This document shows, piece by piece, positions 7,601 to 14,905 of a DNA stretch of 21,312 nucleotides. Made by a program: the position numbers and the translations under genes. Position 1 is the stretch's first letter. Each line of letters begins with the position of its first letter. This DNA comes from Candidatus Poseidonia sp. GTDB taxonomy: Archaea > Thermoplasmatota > Poseidoniia > Poseidoniales > Poseidoniaceae. The stretch is from NCBI GenBank assembly GCA_023254365.1, contig JALRLQ010000023.1:1-21312 (forward strand). The letters are read 5' to 3'. The notes beneath the pieces are model-generated. The model did not search any database. It was not told the DNA's origin and was given only the letters and a program-made list of their open reading frames with translations.

Positions 7601-9159
7601 ACCGCCTCTTCGCTCGGCCACATGCCGGTCGGGCGGAATCCAAGTTCGGCCTCAAACAAGTCCATGCCCGTGACCAAATGGCTCTGAACATCTTCGGGCC
7701 ACGCTTCTTTGTTCACGCGGATACCGTCTTCCATGGTCCAACCGTCCATCATCAGCAGCGGCATGATGGGGTGATAGTACGGCGTGGTGGTGAGTTCGAC
7801 CTGCCCGTTGGCTGCCAGTTCGCTGTACATGGGCAGGACGTTGCCCATGTGGTCGTGTTGAGCGTCCAGCACATAGGCGAGGTCAGCCAGGTCGTACTGC
7901 CCGTTTTGCATGAACAGCGCAATGAGGCCTTCGTCGCGGTGGCTTGCATTGTAATCACCCAACACGTAATCTGGCGAAAACTGGTAGAGGTACCAGAGCA
8001 CCTGCAAATCAAGGAAATCCTGGGGCGCCAGGAGTTCATCGTCCATGATGGTGGCGGGTTTCAGGTTGTGGAGCGTCATATCGTAGAGTTCCTTGTAGCG
8101 AGCACTGGAAGGATAGAGCCAGCCCAACTTTTCATCGCTCTGAGACACATTGTAAATCCAGCCGCTGTTCCAAAAGGACTGGAATTGCATCGTGTGAAGT
8201 TCGAGGTCGGTTGCGTTGGGATACCCGCCTTCACTCCACGACCGCTTGGCAATGTCGGTGTGCACGTCCAGCGTCTCTTCGGTGTGGTAGTCAACGAGTT
8301 GCTCAATGAAGGAAGGCACGAGGTTGTAGGTGACCTTGGTCTCGGTATCGGCGAGGATGCCGGGCGAATCCACGTATTCCGTCATGGCATGCACGCGAAC
8401 CCAAGGCATCTCGTACATCCCGGTGAGTTTGTTCTTGTAGTACGGTTGATGTTGGTGGAAAATAATCGCCAAATTGAGCGCATCGTCCACCTTGTCAACC
8501 CCGCCTGTTTCAACAACGGGGATGGTTTGTGGAGACGTGACGTTGGTGATGTTGTCAACGTGCCAGGCGTGCGTGAAGGTTTCAGCGCCGTTATTGGATG
8601 AAGGATTTTGCAAGGGAAACGACGTCCATACGTGCCCTTCGTCTTGCCATTGGGCGTAGACGAGGATCTCAAAACCATCCGGCGAACCGAGCGCCTCCCA
8701 CGGCAGGGCGAGTTCGGTCACGGCGTTGTCAGCCCAACCTGCATACAGGTCAACATTGGTCGACATGTCCTGCCATGAACTGCCGTCGTGTGCGATGTGC
8801 TGGAAGTAGGTGTCGTCCTCCAAGACAAAACCGTGGTCGGCTGCGAAGGGCAGGGTGTGAGCAAAGCCCCAATCACGAGCCAGCACCGAACCTCCTTCGG
8901 AGGTGTTCAGGTAAACGAACAAATCTGCTCCTGACGTTGTGGACTTCCAATCGGTTCCTTCCCAACCGATGAAGAGCATCGTCTCGTTCCATGTCAGCCG
9001 AAAGTCAACGCCGTTGGCGTCGGTGGCCATGAGGGTGTCTGAGTCCCAATCTGCAAACGACCCGTCTGCGTTGATGTTTTCAGGGGTCGTTCCATGAACG
9101 CTTGATGCAAAAAGGGATGCAAAAAATATCAGCACCAGGAACATGGCCTTGAGCCGCAT
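4690..9159 (-). CDS. Surface-anchored GH57 amylopullulanase-like enzyme
   Basis: A 1489-residue secreted enzyme predicted to hydrolyse alpha-1,4 and possibly alpha-1,6 bonds of starch- or glycogen-like glucans outside the cell. Order of parts: signal peptide (1-23); DOMON/CBM9-like module (about 25-200); GH57 catalytic domain (about 225-770) with HQHQP (235-239), GQVELTTTPYYHPIMPLL (452-469), the probable nucleophile Glu517 in GMWPSEEAV and the probable acid Asp633 in VALDGENW; the DWYWWYG block (748-754) typical of amylopullulanases; a second DOMON-like module (about 803-1000); a glucodextranase-C-like module (about 1010-1235); two fibronectin-III-like domains (about 1255-1338 and 1345-1430); an acidic linker; and a membrane helix (1461-1476) followed by a short basic/acidic tail. 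The start at 9159 is supported by a TATA-like box 27 nt upstream. Product specificity (amylase versus pullulanase) cannot be told from sequence. Confidence 0.9.
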   Translation of the reverse strand: MRLKAMFLVLIFFASLFASSVHGTTPENINADGSFADWDSDTLMATDANGVDFRLTWNETMLFIGWEGTDWKSTTSGADLFVYLNTSEGGSVLARDWGFAHTLPFAADHGFVLEDDTYFQHIAHDGSSWQDMSTNVDLYAGWADNAVTELALPWEALGSPDGFEILVYAQWQDEGHVWTSFPLQNPSSNNGAETFTHAWHVDNITNVTSPQTIPVVETGGVDKVDDALNLAIIFHQHQPYYKNKLTGMYEMPWVRVHAMTEYVDSPGILADTETKVTYNLVPSFIEQLVDYHTEETLDVHTDIAKRSWSEGGYPNATDLELHTMQFQSFWNSGWIYNVSQSDEKLGWLYPSSARYKELYDMTLHNLKPATIMDDELLAPQDFLDLQVLWYLYQFSPDYVLGDYNASHRDEGLIALFMQNGQYDLADLAYVLDAQHDHMGNVLPMYSELAANGQVELTTTPYYHPIMPLLMMDGWTMEDGIRVNKEAWPEDVQSHLVTGMDLFEAELGFRPTGMWPSEEAVSPPMVEPVSDVGIQWMVTDEEILKQSTDSNGQLIDVEDAANLATPWTVTGAEGGEVAVVFRDRVISDRIAFQYGTMTPEAAVSDFIAYIDNVRQQLLDAGEDPSDHLLTVALDGENWMFMSEFQHQDNARPFMAEWYGRLADHPTIVTTTPSEFLTKGTTLPAIETIGTGSWIDGTLRTWAGEEEESLAWQRLVEARQALVAFEEGHPNDPGLPAAWESLYIAEGSDWYWWYGLDQDSGYDENWDVLFKVHLSNIYRAINLDLPPYLQDLWTNPAIANPAASGIVEPMIDGVALPGEWDGAARYDAPVSGGDFDIESFYFGYDASNVFFRVDATTAEELANASGEGAYTSPDLAIYFMQPNAVNFNEAETNFRTYYGNQILGFPSKYMVAFDFDTVREDGRAKWNLFSAQGKVGDQERWVLSGSSNLGGCAVDDVYEFAIPWADIGLAPRYSTRVKVVTSWRDSLSYGDGVDAEMAPPAPAEMVLPDLEEWVTLLELDDAVGDETGDGDYVYPLATDFNTPSGGGLWDATHLTVRQSAWNAQFILTMSEMTDIWGLANGFSHQIVQIYVDQGETTYGRTSMLTGANAEVHPDWAWEVAISGTGEPGAVQAVQAETGSASARGIDVTGDVEAKTITFTVSKDVIGSDIPNYRYIIVIGSQDGFGTGKWRDVMENAATWTLGGGANPAPDDGIDYDPNIIDVILDGEGQTAMLSSYDVAGHTYAQLTGFEMPEVPQQIFGASVDTVTASSAVLTWSTTVADATSVQFAVEGETPTETDDRVWTASGTDHAVTLTGLEVNTTYVAHIGANETETVLVTFTTGSVLDETPPDVLNLAAEVLEDGRVTVTWYTSESATEAILLNEQSVHEDGFATKKNHVFTTDVLPDGSYDLEVVSADASGNSNSSTLTFTVSVGATVDDPANDDGSPLDDGEDDASSVSNTSIQLAALVVVLLVLLAFLRVRNGPKDDDPWQ

Positions 9160-9177
9160 GAAAGCAGACGGGGAGTG

Positions 9178-9190
9178 ATAATTAGAAAGG
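9178..9190. promoter_or_regulatory. Shared TATA-like element of the divergent GH57/malQ promoter
   Basis: The minus strand reads CCTTTCTAATTAT and the plus strand ATAATTAGAAAGG. The position near 9186 is about 27 nt from the GH57 ATG (9159) and 26 nt from the malQ ATG (9212), so one element may serve both directions. A second T-rich stretch, CTTTATC at 9191-9197, lies only about 18 nt from the malQ start, close for a leaderless promoter. The 52-bp interval is flanked by an 8-bp inverted repeat, ATGAAAGC (9158-9165) and GCTTTCAT (9198-9205), which could be an operator; that is speculation. Confidence 0.5.
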
Positions 9191-9211
9191 CTTTATCGCT
9201 TTCATTCATGC

Positions 9212-10465
9212 ATGGGGCCCAAAGGTGTGCTGTGCCACCTCACCTCGCTCCCTGACGCTGGCCTCGGCGGTGCTCGACGCTTTTTGGATTGGATGAGCGA
9301 CGCCGGGTATTCTGCGTGGCAAATGTTGCCGGTCACGCCCCCGGACGAGCACGGGTCCCCCTATGCTTCACCTTCGGCTTTTGCGGGGTGGCCCGAACTC
9401 ATGCAGAGTCAGCGCATAGAAACCAACGCCGAGGACGGGTACTGGATGGATGATTGGGCCTTGTACGCCGCCATCAAGCAAGCGCACCAAGGTCGGCCGT
9501 GGTTCGAATGGCCCGAACCATTGCGGAACAGGGATGGTCAGGCAATGGAAGCCTTTCGAGCAGATGCCCAAGTTCATCTTGACCAACAAGGAAGATTCAA
9601 CGCTGCTTGGGCCGACCTCAAACACGAAGCCGCAAACCAAGGTATCCAACTCATTGGCGACGTCCCTATTTTCATCTCCCACGATTCTGCCGATGTGTGG
9701 GCGCACCGGCACCTCTTCCAACTGGACGAGAACGGTATGCCAACCCATGTCGCCGGCGTCCCCCCGGACTATTTCAGCGAGGATGGGCAGCGCTGGGGAA
9801 CGGTGCTTTACGATTGGGAGGCGCACCGCAAAGATGGCTGGCGATGGTGGAAAGAGCGATTGAAGCGCATGTTCCGGCTGTTCGACGCCGTCAGAATCGA
9901 CCACTTCCGCGGCATCCATTCAAACTGGGCCATTCCTGTGAACGACGAACATGCCAAAAACGGTCACTGGCAAACCGGGCCGGGCGATGAATGGCTTGCG
10001 GCCATGGTTGCTCTGGTCCCTTCACCCGAGAACATCCTCGCCGAGGATTTGGGCATCATTCCGGATGAAGTGATCGACTTGCGTCGTCGTTTTGGCCTCC
10101 CAGGCATGGCCGTTTTGCATTTTGGTTTCCACGGTGACAACGCCAACAACCCCCACCACCCCGCCAACATTCAACCCGACCAAGTGGTGTACACAGGCAC
10201 GCACGACAACGACACGACGATGGGGTGGTGGGACGCACTCGACCCGGCCACCCAATCCGAGGTTTCATCGCTCATGAAACCCAATGAATCCCCTCCACAG
10301 GCCCTCATCCGTATGGCTCAATCCTGCAACGCAAGGATGAGCATGGTTCCGTTACAGGACGTGCTCGAATTGGATTCCTCGGCACGTATGAACACGCCGG
10401 GCACAGCCCATGGGAATTGGAAATGGTCATTTTCTTGGGACGATTTATTTCATGGACAAACATGA
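9212..10465 (+). CDS. malQ: 4-alpha-glucanotransferase (GH77, amylomaltase)
   Basis: Cytosolic enzyme that transfers maltodextrin segments between glucans, releasing glucose and making longer chains that suit the phosphorylase encoded next door. The 417-residue protein has no signal peptide. Key GH77 motifs are present: GVLCHLTSLP at the N-terminus, SPYASPSAFAG (49-59), the nucleophile Asp230 in VRIDHFRG, the acid/base Glu278 in LAEDLG, Asp332 in GTHDNDTTMGWW, and the terminal NTPGTAHGNWKW (394-405). It is shorter than the roughly 500 residues of many bacterial homologues but keeps every catalytic block, so it is probably a compact active form. An ATG at 9208 is out of frame. It is divergent from the GH57 gene and 42 nt upstream of glgP. 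Confidence 0.93.
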   Translation: MGPKGVLCHLTSLPDAGLGGARRFLDWMSDAGYSAWQMLPVTPPDEHGSPYASPSAFAGWPELMQSQRIETNAEDGYWMDDWALYAAIKQAHQGRPWFEWPEPLRNRDGQAMEAFRADAQVHLDQQGRFNAAWADLKHEAANQGIQLIGDVPIFISHDSADVWAHRHLFQLDENGMPTHVAGVPPDYFSEDGQRWGTVLYDWEAHRKDGWRWWKERLKRMFRLFDAVRIDHFRGIHSNWAIPVNDEHAKNGHWQTGPGDEWLAAMVALVPSPENILAEDLGIIPDEVIDLRRRFGLPGMAVLHFGFHGDNANNPHHPANIQPDQVVYTGTHDNDTTMGWWDALDPATQSEVSSLMKPNESPPQALIRMAQSCNARMSMVPLQDVLELDSSARMNTPGTAHGNWKWSFSWDDLFHGQT

Positions 10466-10476
10466 CGACCGTGAAT

Positions 10477-10486
10477 CTCTTAACCC
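10477..10486 (+). promoter_or_regulatory. TATA-like box upstream of glgP
   Basis: CTCTTAACCC is centred about 26 nt before the glgP ATG at 10508. Its spacing matches the other promoters here although its sequence is weaker. It suggests glgP can be transcribed on its own as well as by read-through from malQ. Confidence 0.4.
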
Positions 10487-10507
10487 GTTTTTTCTTGGCT
10501 GGCCACA

Positions 10508-12160
10508 ATGACCACGATTGCCTATTTCACGGCGGAAATTGGGCTCTGGTCTGAACTCCACACCTATTCGGGTGGATTGGGCGTTCTGGCGGGCGACCAC
10601 GTCAAAGCAGCAGCGGATGCAGAGTTGCCCTTGGTGGCCATGAGCTTGCTCTACAGAGAAGGCTACGGAAGGCAACATTTGGATGCCAAGGGGGAACAAA
10701 CAGAGTCGTACGCACCCATCGACCCTGCTGACCATTTGGTCGACACCGGTCATGTGATTCAGCTGCCGCTTGACGGTGAAACCCTGTACGCCAACGTATG
10801 GAAAACCAACGTAACAGGCGTCAGCGGCCACGTGGTGCCGGTGTACTTCCTTGACACCCACCACCCCAACAATTCCGCTACCTTCATTGGACTGGGTTCC
10901 CGTTTGTACGGCGGTGACGACCAAACACGGATTCGTCAGGAATACCTCTTGGGCGTGGGTGGGGTTCGCACCCTTCAGCAACTCGGCCACGACTTTGCTG
11001 GCATGCACCTGAACGAAGGGCACTGCACGTTTGCCATGTTGGAGATGCTCAACCAAGGCTGGACCAGAGAGGAACTCGCACAACGCACGTTGTTCACCAC
11101 GCACACCCCTGTTCCTGCAGGACACGATCGGTTTGACTGGTCAGCGGTCGAAGCCGTGATGGGGCCCCTCCTGCCTGCGGATGCCCGTGACTTGGTGAAA
11201 GGGGCAGGTGACCCTGAGAACGGTGAACGGTGTTCAATGTCCCATCTCGCTGTTGCACTGGCCACCTCGGTCAACGCGGTGTCCAACCTCAACGCTCACG
11301 TGGCCTCGACGATGTTTGCTGACGCTCACATTGCACCCATCACCAACGGCGTCCATCACATCACCTGGACCTCGCCAACGATGGGGCAAATGTTTGACCA
11401 GCAACTTCCGGGATGGAGAGAAGACCCCGGGCAATTGGCCTATGCAGGAAGCATCCCCGACAACGCATTGCTCAGTGCAAGAGCCACCAACCGGCGGATT
11501 TTGCGAGAATTGGTGAAACTCTCGACCGGCGTGGAATTGGAAGAGCACCGCCTGACCATTGGATTTGCACGGCGATTTGCCACCTACAAGCGAGCAAATT
11601 TGGTATTCAGTGACCTTCAACGACTCCGCGCCATCGGTGCAGGCAACATTCAATTCGTGTTCTCTGGAAAAGCGCACCCGAAGGACGAAGGCGGCAAGCA
11701 ATTGATTCGAGACATCTTCGCCTCGGCCGGTGAGGTCGAGCAGGATATTCCCGTGGCCTTCATTGAAAATTACGACATGGCCACCGGCTTGGCCATGACC
11801 AGTGGCGTTGATATTTGGCTCAACAACCCCATCCGGCCGTTGGAAGCCTCCGGAACCTCGGGCATGAAAGCCGCCATGAACGGTGTTCCAAATTGTTCGA
11901 TTCTTGACGGATGGTGGCCTGAGGCTTGCGAACATGGCGTCAACGGTTGGCAAATCGGTCAGGCCGAAGACGAACGAAACGATGAACGGGACGCTGAAAA
12001 CATCTACAATGTCCTCGAAAACGATGTGCTTCCCATCTGGAAAGAAGGCGGAGCCCGGTGGGCCAAAATGATGCGAGCGAGCATTGCGACCTCTGCCCGC
12101 TTCACAGGTGCAAGGATGATCGCCGACTATCTCCACTTCTACGATCAGTTTTCGTCGTGA
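10508..12160 (+). CDS. glgP: Alpha-glucan phosphorylase (GT35)
   Basis: Pyridoxal-phosphate enzyme that splits glucosyl residues from alpha-1,4-glucans with phosphate, giving glucose-1-phosphate and saving one ATP per residue over hydrolysis. The 550-residue length fits the short archaeal/Thermotoga-type phosphorylases rather than the roughly 800-residue glycogen phosphorylases. Motifs include YFTAEIGL and YSGGLGVLAGDHVKAA near the N-terminus, LLYREGYGRQ (48-56), LNEGHCTF (168-175), TTHTPVPAGHDRF (197-209), ITNGVH (278-283), IGFARRFATYKRANL (351-365) and the PLP site EASGTSGMKAAMNG with Lys454. No signal peptide, so cytosolic. Its 3' end overlaps the convergent GH13 gene by 16 nt. With MalQ it forms the intracellular part of the glucan pathway. 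Confidence 0.94.
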   Translation: MTTIAYFTAEIGLWSELHTYSGGLGVLAGDHVKAAADAELPLVAMSLLYREGYGRQHLDAKGEQTESYAPIDPADHLVDTGHVIQLPLDGETLYANVWKTNVTGVSGHVVPVYFLDTHHPNNSATFIGLGSRLYGGDDQTRIRQEYLLGVGGVRTLQQLGHDFAGMHLNEGHCTFAMLEMLNQGWTREELAQRTLFTTHTPVPAGHDRFDWSAVEAVMGPLLPADARDLVKGAGDPENGERCSMSHLAVALATSVNAVSNLNAHVASTMFADAHIAPITNGVHHITWTSPTMGQMFDQQLPGWREDPGQLAYAGSIPDNALLSARATNRRILRELVKLSTGVELEEHRLTIGFARRFATYKRANLVFSDLQRLRAIGAGNIQFVFSGKAHPKDEGGKQLIRDIFASAGEVEQDIPVAFIENYDMATGLAMTSGVDIWLNNPIRPLEASGTSGMKAAMNGVPNCSILDGWWPEACEHGVNGWQIGQAEDERNDERDAENIYNVLENDVLPIWKEGGARWAKMMRASIATSARFTGARMIADYLHFYDQFSS

Positions 12161-14901
12161 GGTGGGTCCTGCTCAACCATCGTCTCCATCAGCTCGGGCG
12201 GGCGACGAGCACCCAACCAGAGCATCAGGCCGACCACAACGATGAGGCCGACCAGCACGTTTCGAACAACCGTTGCCGAGGAGGAGCCGGTTGTGGAGGT
12301 TTCATCGCACGGGGCACAGTCGACCACCGGACACATCTCATCGCTTGGCACCTCAAACGTGTCTCCACAGCATCCTTCGCAGGTTTGCATCGTTGCGTTA
12401 CCGTTGGTTTCGTTGGTGTCCGTCGAGCCGGTGGTGTTCGTCGAATCCGTGGTGTTCCCGGTGGAGTTCGTGCTGTTTGACCCGTTGTTGTCCGAGCCTG
12501 ACGAATTCGTGCTCTGATTGGTTTCCGTCTCGTTGGTGTCGGGGTCGGATTCGTATTCGCACCCTTCGTTCACCGTAGCCAGCGGGTCGTAATTGGTCGC
12601 CGTGGCATCGGTGCACCCCACGACGGGGTCGGGCGGGAATTCGCAGGAACCGTCGTCAACGGTCGCCTCGCTGTTGTAATTGGTGGCCGATGCATCGGTA
12701 CAACCCGAAACTGGAGGGGGAGGATATTGACAGGAGCCGTCGTCAACGGTCGCTGTGTCGTCGTAATTGGTGGCTGAGGGGTCGGTGCATCCAGACACTG
12801 TTTGGTTGTGCTCAACGCTCACGCTCACGTCGATCACGGTGACCGAGTGGGCCGGAACCGAGAGGCTGGCGTTTTCCAAGACGGCTTCACCGAAACGAAC
12901 GGTGTCGTTGGTGGCGAAGTCACCAACGGTCGTTGGCCCACCGCGATTGAGGACAACCGCCATGGTTTGACCGGCGTGGCTCATCTCGTAGACCAAGAGG
13001 TTGGCCATGGCCAGACGAGTGGAGTAGGTTCCCCGTCGAAGCGCCTCGGATTCTGCTCGCAACTGACCGAGTTGCGAGAGGTTCTCGAACAGGGATGCTT
13101 CGTGGACGCTCCACGTTGAGTTGTTTCGATACATGTGCCGATTGTCGGGGTCTGCTCCGCCGTATTCACCGTATTCATCACCGTAGTACATCATGGGCGC
13201 ACCCGGCGTGGTCAACAACCAACCGTAGGCTTGCAGAGCAGCGTTGTAGGCCGAGACATCACCAGGTTGACCCGGCAAGCCGTCTTCGGCCCACTGGTTG
13301 TTGGCATCGTTGGTCCCGGTATCGGCTCGGCTGGTCAACCGAGGAACATCGTGGCTACCCACATAGGGAACCATCAGGGACCCCGGGGTGTACTGGTCTT
13401 GACTGCGATTGGTCCAGTAGTCAAGGTGCTGGTAGTTTTCCTGACCGCTGACAAAGACGTTGTTCACCACGGCGTGATAGAGGACAAAGTCGGCTTGACC
13501 GTCCAACCCGTCCGGACCCATGTAGGCGTTGATGGTGGCATACTGCTCTTGGTTGGCCTCCAATGAATGACCCGACCATCCCATGGCGGTTTCACCCTTG
13601 AGGTAGACGTCGGTGCCCACCGTCTCAAAGCGCTGATTGATTTGCGAAACCAAGTTGGCCACAGCAAGGTTCTCGACGTGCTTCACGGCATCGATTCGAG
13701 CGCCATCAAGGTCAAACGTCTCCATCCACCACAACGCGTCGGCGATGAATTGTTCCGAAGCGTTTCGGTCTTTCCAGTTCACATCGGGCATGTAGGATGT
13801 GAACTGACAGTCGAGGCGGTGCTCGGTCCAGTCGCAGTTGGGTTGACCACAAATGCAGCCGGTGTTGAACCACTCCGGATGTTCCTGAAAGTAGGTGTGT
13901 TGCTCGTGGACGTGGTTCACGACGAAGTCCATCATCACCCGAATGCCGGCGTTGTGGGCCGTGTCGATCATGGTCTCCAATTCTTCAGGGGTACCCAAAC
14001 GAGGGTCGACCCCGCGTGCTTCAACAGGCCAATACCCGTGGAAAGCAGCCACGTCGTGAACGCCATCAGCGGCCTTACCCGTCCCGTTGGCAGCCGTGTT
14101 AAACGGGGTGAGCCAGAGCGCGTTGACACCGAGTTCTGCAAAATAGCCGGCGTTGATCATGGAGGTGACGCCGGCAAAATCGCCGCCCTGCCAATCCGCA
14201 CCTTGTGCAGCACCGGTTGTTGCACCGTCGTTGCTGGTGTTTCCGTTGACAAATCGGTCGGTCATGATCATGTAAATGAGAGCGTCATCCCATTCGAAGT
14301 CGGCATGTGACCCTCGCCAAAACGGAACCAAAAGGTCGTAGGCGAGGTTGCCCTCAAGGTCGCTTCCTTCGATGCGGAGCGTGTGTTTTCCATCGCCAAG
14401 TACGGAAACATCGTACACCCATGCGGAGGCACTGGGCGACCATGTGGCTCCATCCAATCCCGACGGCGTCCCGTCATGGGCTGCGCCCGACGAACCGGGG
14501 TGGTAGGTGACGACCAATTCATCACCGTTGAGTTCAGCAGAATAGGTCGGGCGGGTGTGGTTGCGAACCCGAAGCAAGGAGTTTTCATAATCGCCACAGT
14601 AGCCGCGTTCCGGATTGTCCGGGTCAAAGATGAAGGCCCCGTCCACGATAAATTTGTAGCAATACAGACCCTCATCCAACTCGAGGGTGGTCTGCCAGAC
14701 ACCATTGGTTTCGACCATGGAGACGGGTTGGGCCCAATCGTCCCATTCGCCCGCAACCTCAACGGTTTGCGCGGACCCCGTGTATTCCAGAACCGTTCCC
14801 GTCGAGGAACGTGCCCCGGTTGCCTCGGCATCGTGAGCCATCATGGGCATCGCTGAAACGAGAAGCATCATGAAAAGAACACAAAAGGTCGTTTGGCGCA
14901 C
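12145..14901 (-). CDS. Surface-anchored GH13 alpha-amylase family enzyme with GCTD repeats
   Basis: A secreted alpha-glucan hydrolase of about 918 residues. Parts: signal peptide (about 1-27); CBM48/AMPK-like glycogen-binding module (about 33-112); a second E-set domain (about 115-195); GH13 barrel (about 203-640) with DFVVNH (325-330), MPDVN (371-375), nucleophile Asp404 in GARIDAVKH, acid Glu437 in LKGETAMGW and Asp518 in VGSHDVPRL; C-terminal beta domain to about 697; three GCTD..ATNY repeats (704-781); an Asn/Ser/Thr-rich linker with ten N-glycosylation sequons; a Cys-rich patch (841-865); and a membrane helix (about 882-897). A GTG start at 14901 is chosen because AAGGAGG lies 9 nt upstream and it follows the malK stop by 4 nt; ATG at 14925 would overlap malK and weaken the signal peptide. 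It is the last gene of the transporter operon. Exact specificity is unknown. Confidence 0.9.
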   Translation of the reverse strand: MRQTTFCVLFMMLLVSAMPMMAHDAEATGARSSTGTVLEYTGSAQTVEVAGEWDDWAQPVSMVETNGVWQTTLELDEGLYCYKFIVDGAFIFDPDNPERGYCGDYENSLLRVRNHTRPTYSAELNGDELVVTYHPGSSGAAHDGTPSGLDGATWSPSASAWVYDVSVLGDGKHTLRIEGSDLEGNLAYDLLVPFWRGSHADFEWDDALIYMIMTDRFVNGNTSNDGATTGAAQGADWQGGDFAGVTSMINAGYFAELGVNALWLTPFNTAANGTGKAADGVHDVAAFHGYWPVEARGVDPRLGTPEELETMIDTAHNAGIRVMMDFVVNHVHEQHTYFQEHPEWFNTGCICGQPNCDWTEHRLDCQFTSYMPDVNWKDRNASEQFIADALWWMETFDLDGARIDAVKHVENLAVANLVSQINQRFETVGTDVYLKGETAMGWSGHSLEANQEQYATINAYMGPDGLDGQADFVLYHAVVNNVFVSGQENYQHLDYWTNRSQDQYTPGSLMVPYVGSHDVPRLTSRADTGTNDANNQWAEDGLPGQPGDVSAYNAALQAYGWLLTTPGAPMMYYGDEYGEYGGADPDNRHMYRNNSTWSVHEASLFENLSQLGQLRAESEALRRGTYSTRLAMANLLVYEMSHAGQTMAVVLNRGGPTTVGDFATNDTVRFGEAVLENASLSVPAHSVTVIDVSVSVEHNQTVSGCTDPSATNYDDTATVDDGSCQYPPPPVSGCTDASATNYNSEATVDDGSCEFPPDPVVGCTDATATNYDPLATVNEGCEYESDPDTNETETNQSTNSSGSDNNGSNSTNSTGNTTDSTNTTGSTDTNETNGNATMQTCEGCCGDTFEVPSDEMCPVVDCAPCDETSTTGSSSATVVRNVLVGLIVVVGLMLWLGARRPPELMETMVEQDPPHDEN
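12559..12792 (-). repeat. Three tandem GCTD cysteine repeats in the GH13 protein
   Basis: The units begin GCTDPSATNYDDTAT, GCTDASATNYNSEAT and GCTDATATNYDPLAT, separated by short Pro-rich spacers. Each has one Cys at the start and one at the end (residues 705/724, 734/753 and 763/781), so each is probably a small disulfide-closed module. The third unit is one residue shorter (VNEGC rather than VDDGSC). They sit between the catalytic part and the glycosylated linker, as a spacer or contact module. Confidence 0.85.
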
Positions 14902-14905
14902 GGTC

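Noticed and set aside
7558..8601. Long open frame (347 codons) on the plus strand opposite the GH57 gene
   Set aside because: Its product has no recognisable motif, and the minus-strand frame carries all GH57 catalytic blocks. In this GC-rich DNA long antisense frames are expected.
12380..12792. Repetitive DNA that could suggest a CRISPR or satellite array
   Set aside because: The repetition follows codons of the GCTD repeats and the Asn/Ser/Thr linker within one intact gene; unit sequences diverge at the DNA level and there are no uniform spacers.
13567..14310. Open frame of 247 codons on the plus strand opposite the GH13 barrel
   Set aside because: The minus strand encodes conserved GH13 regions I-IV here; this is a codon-composition shadow.
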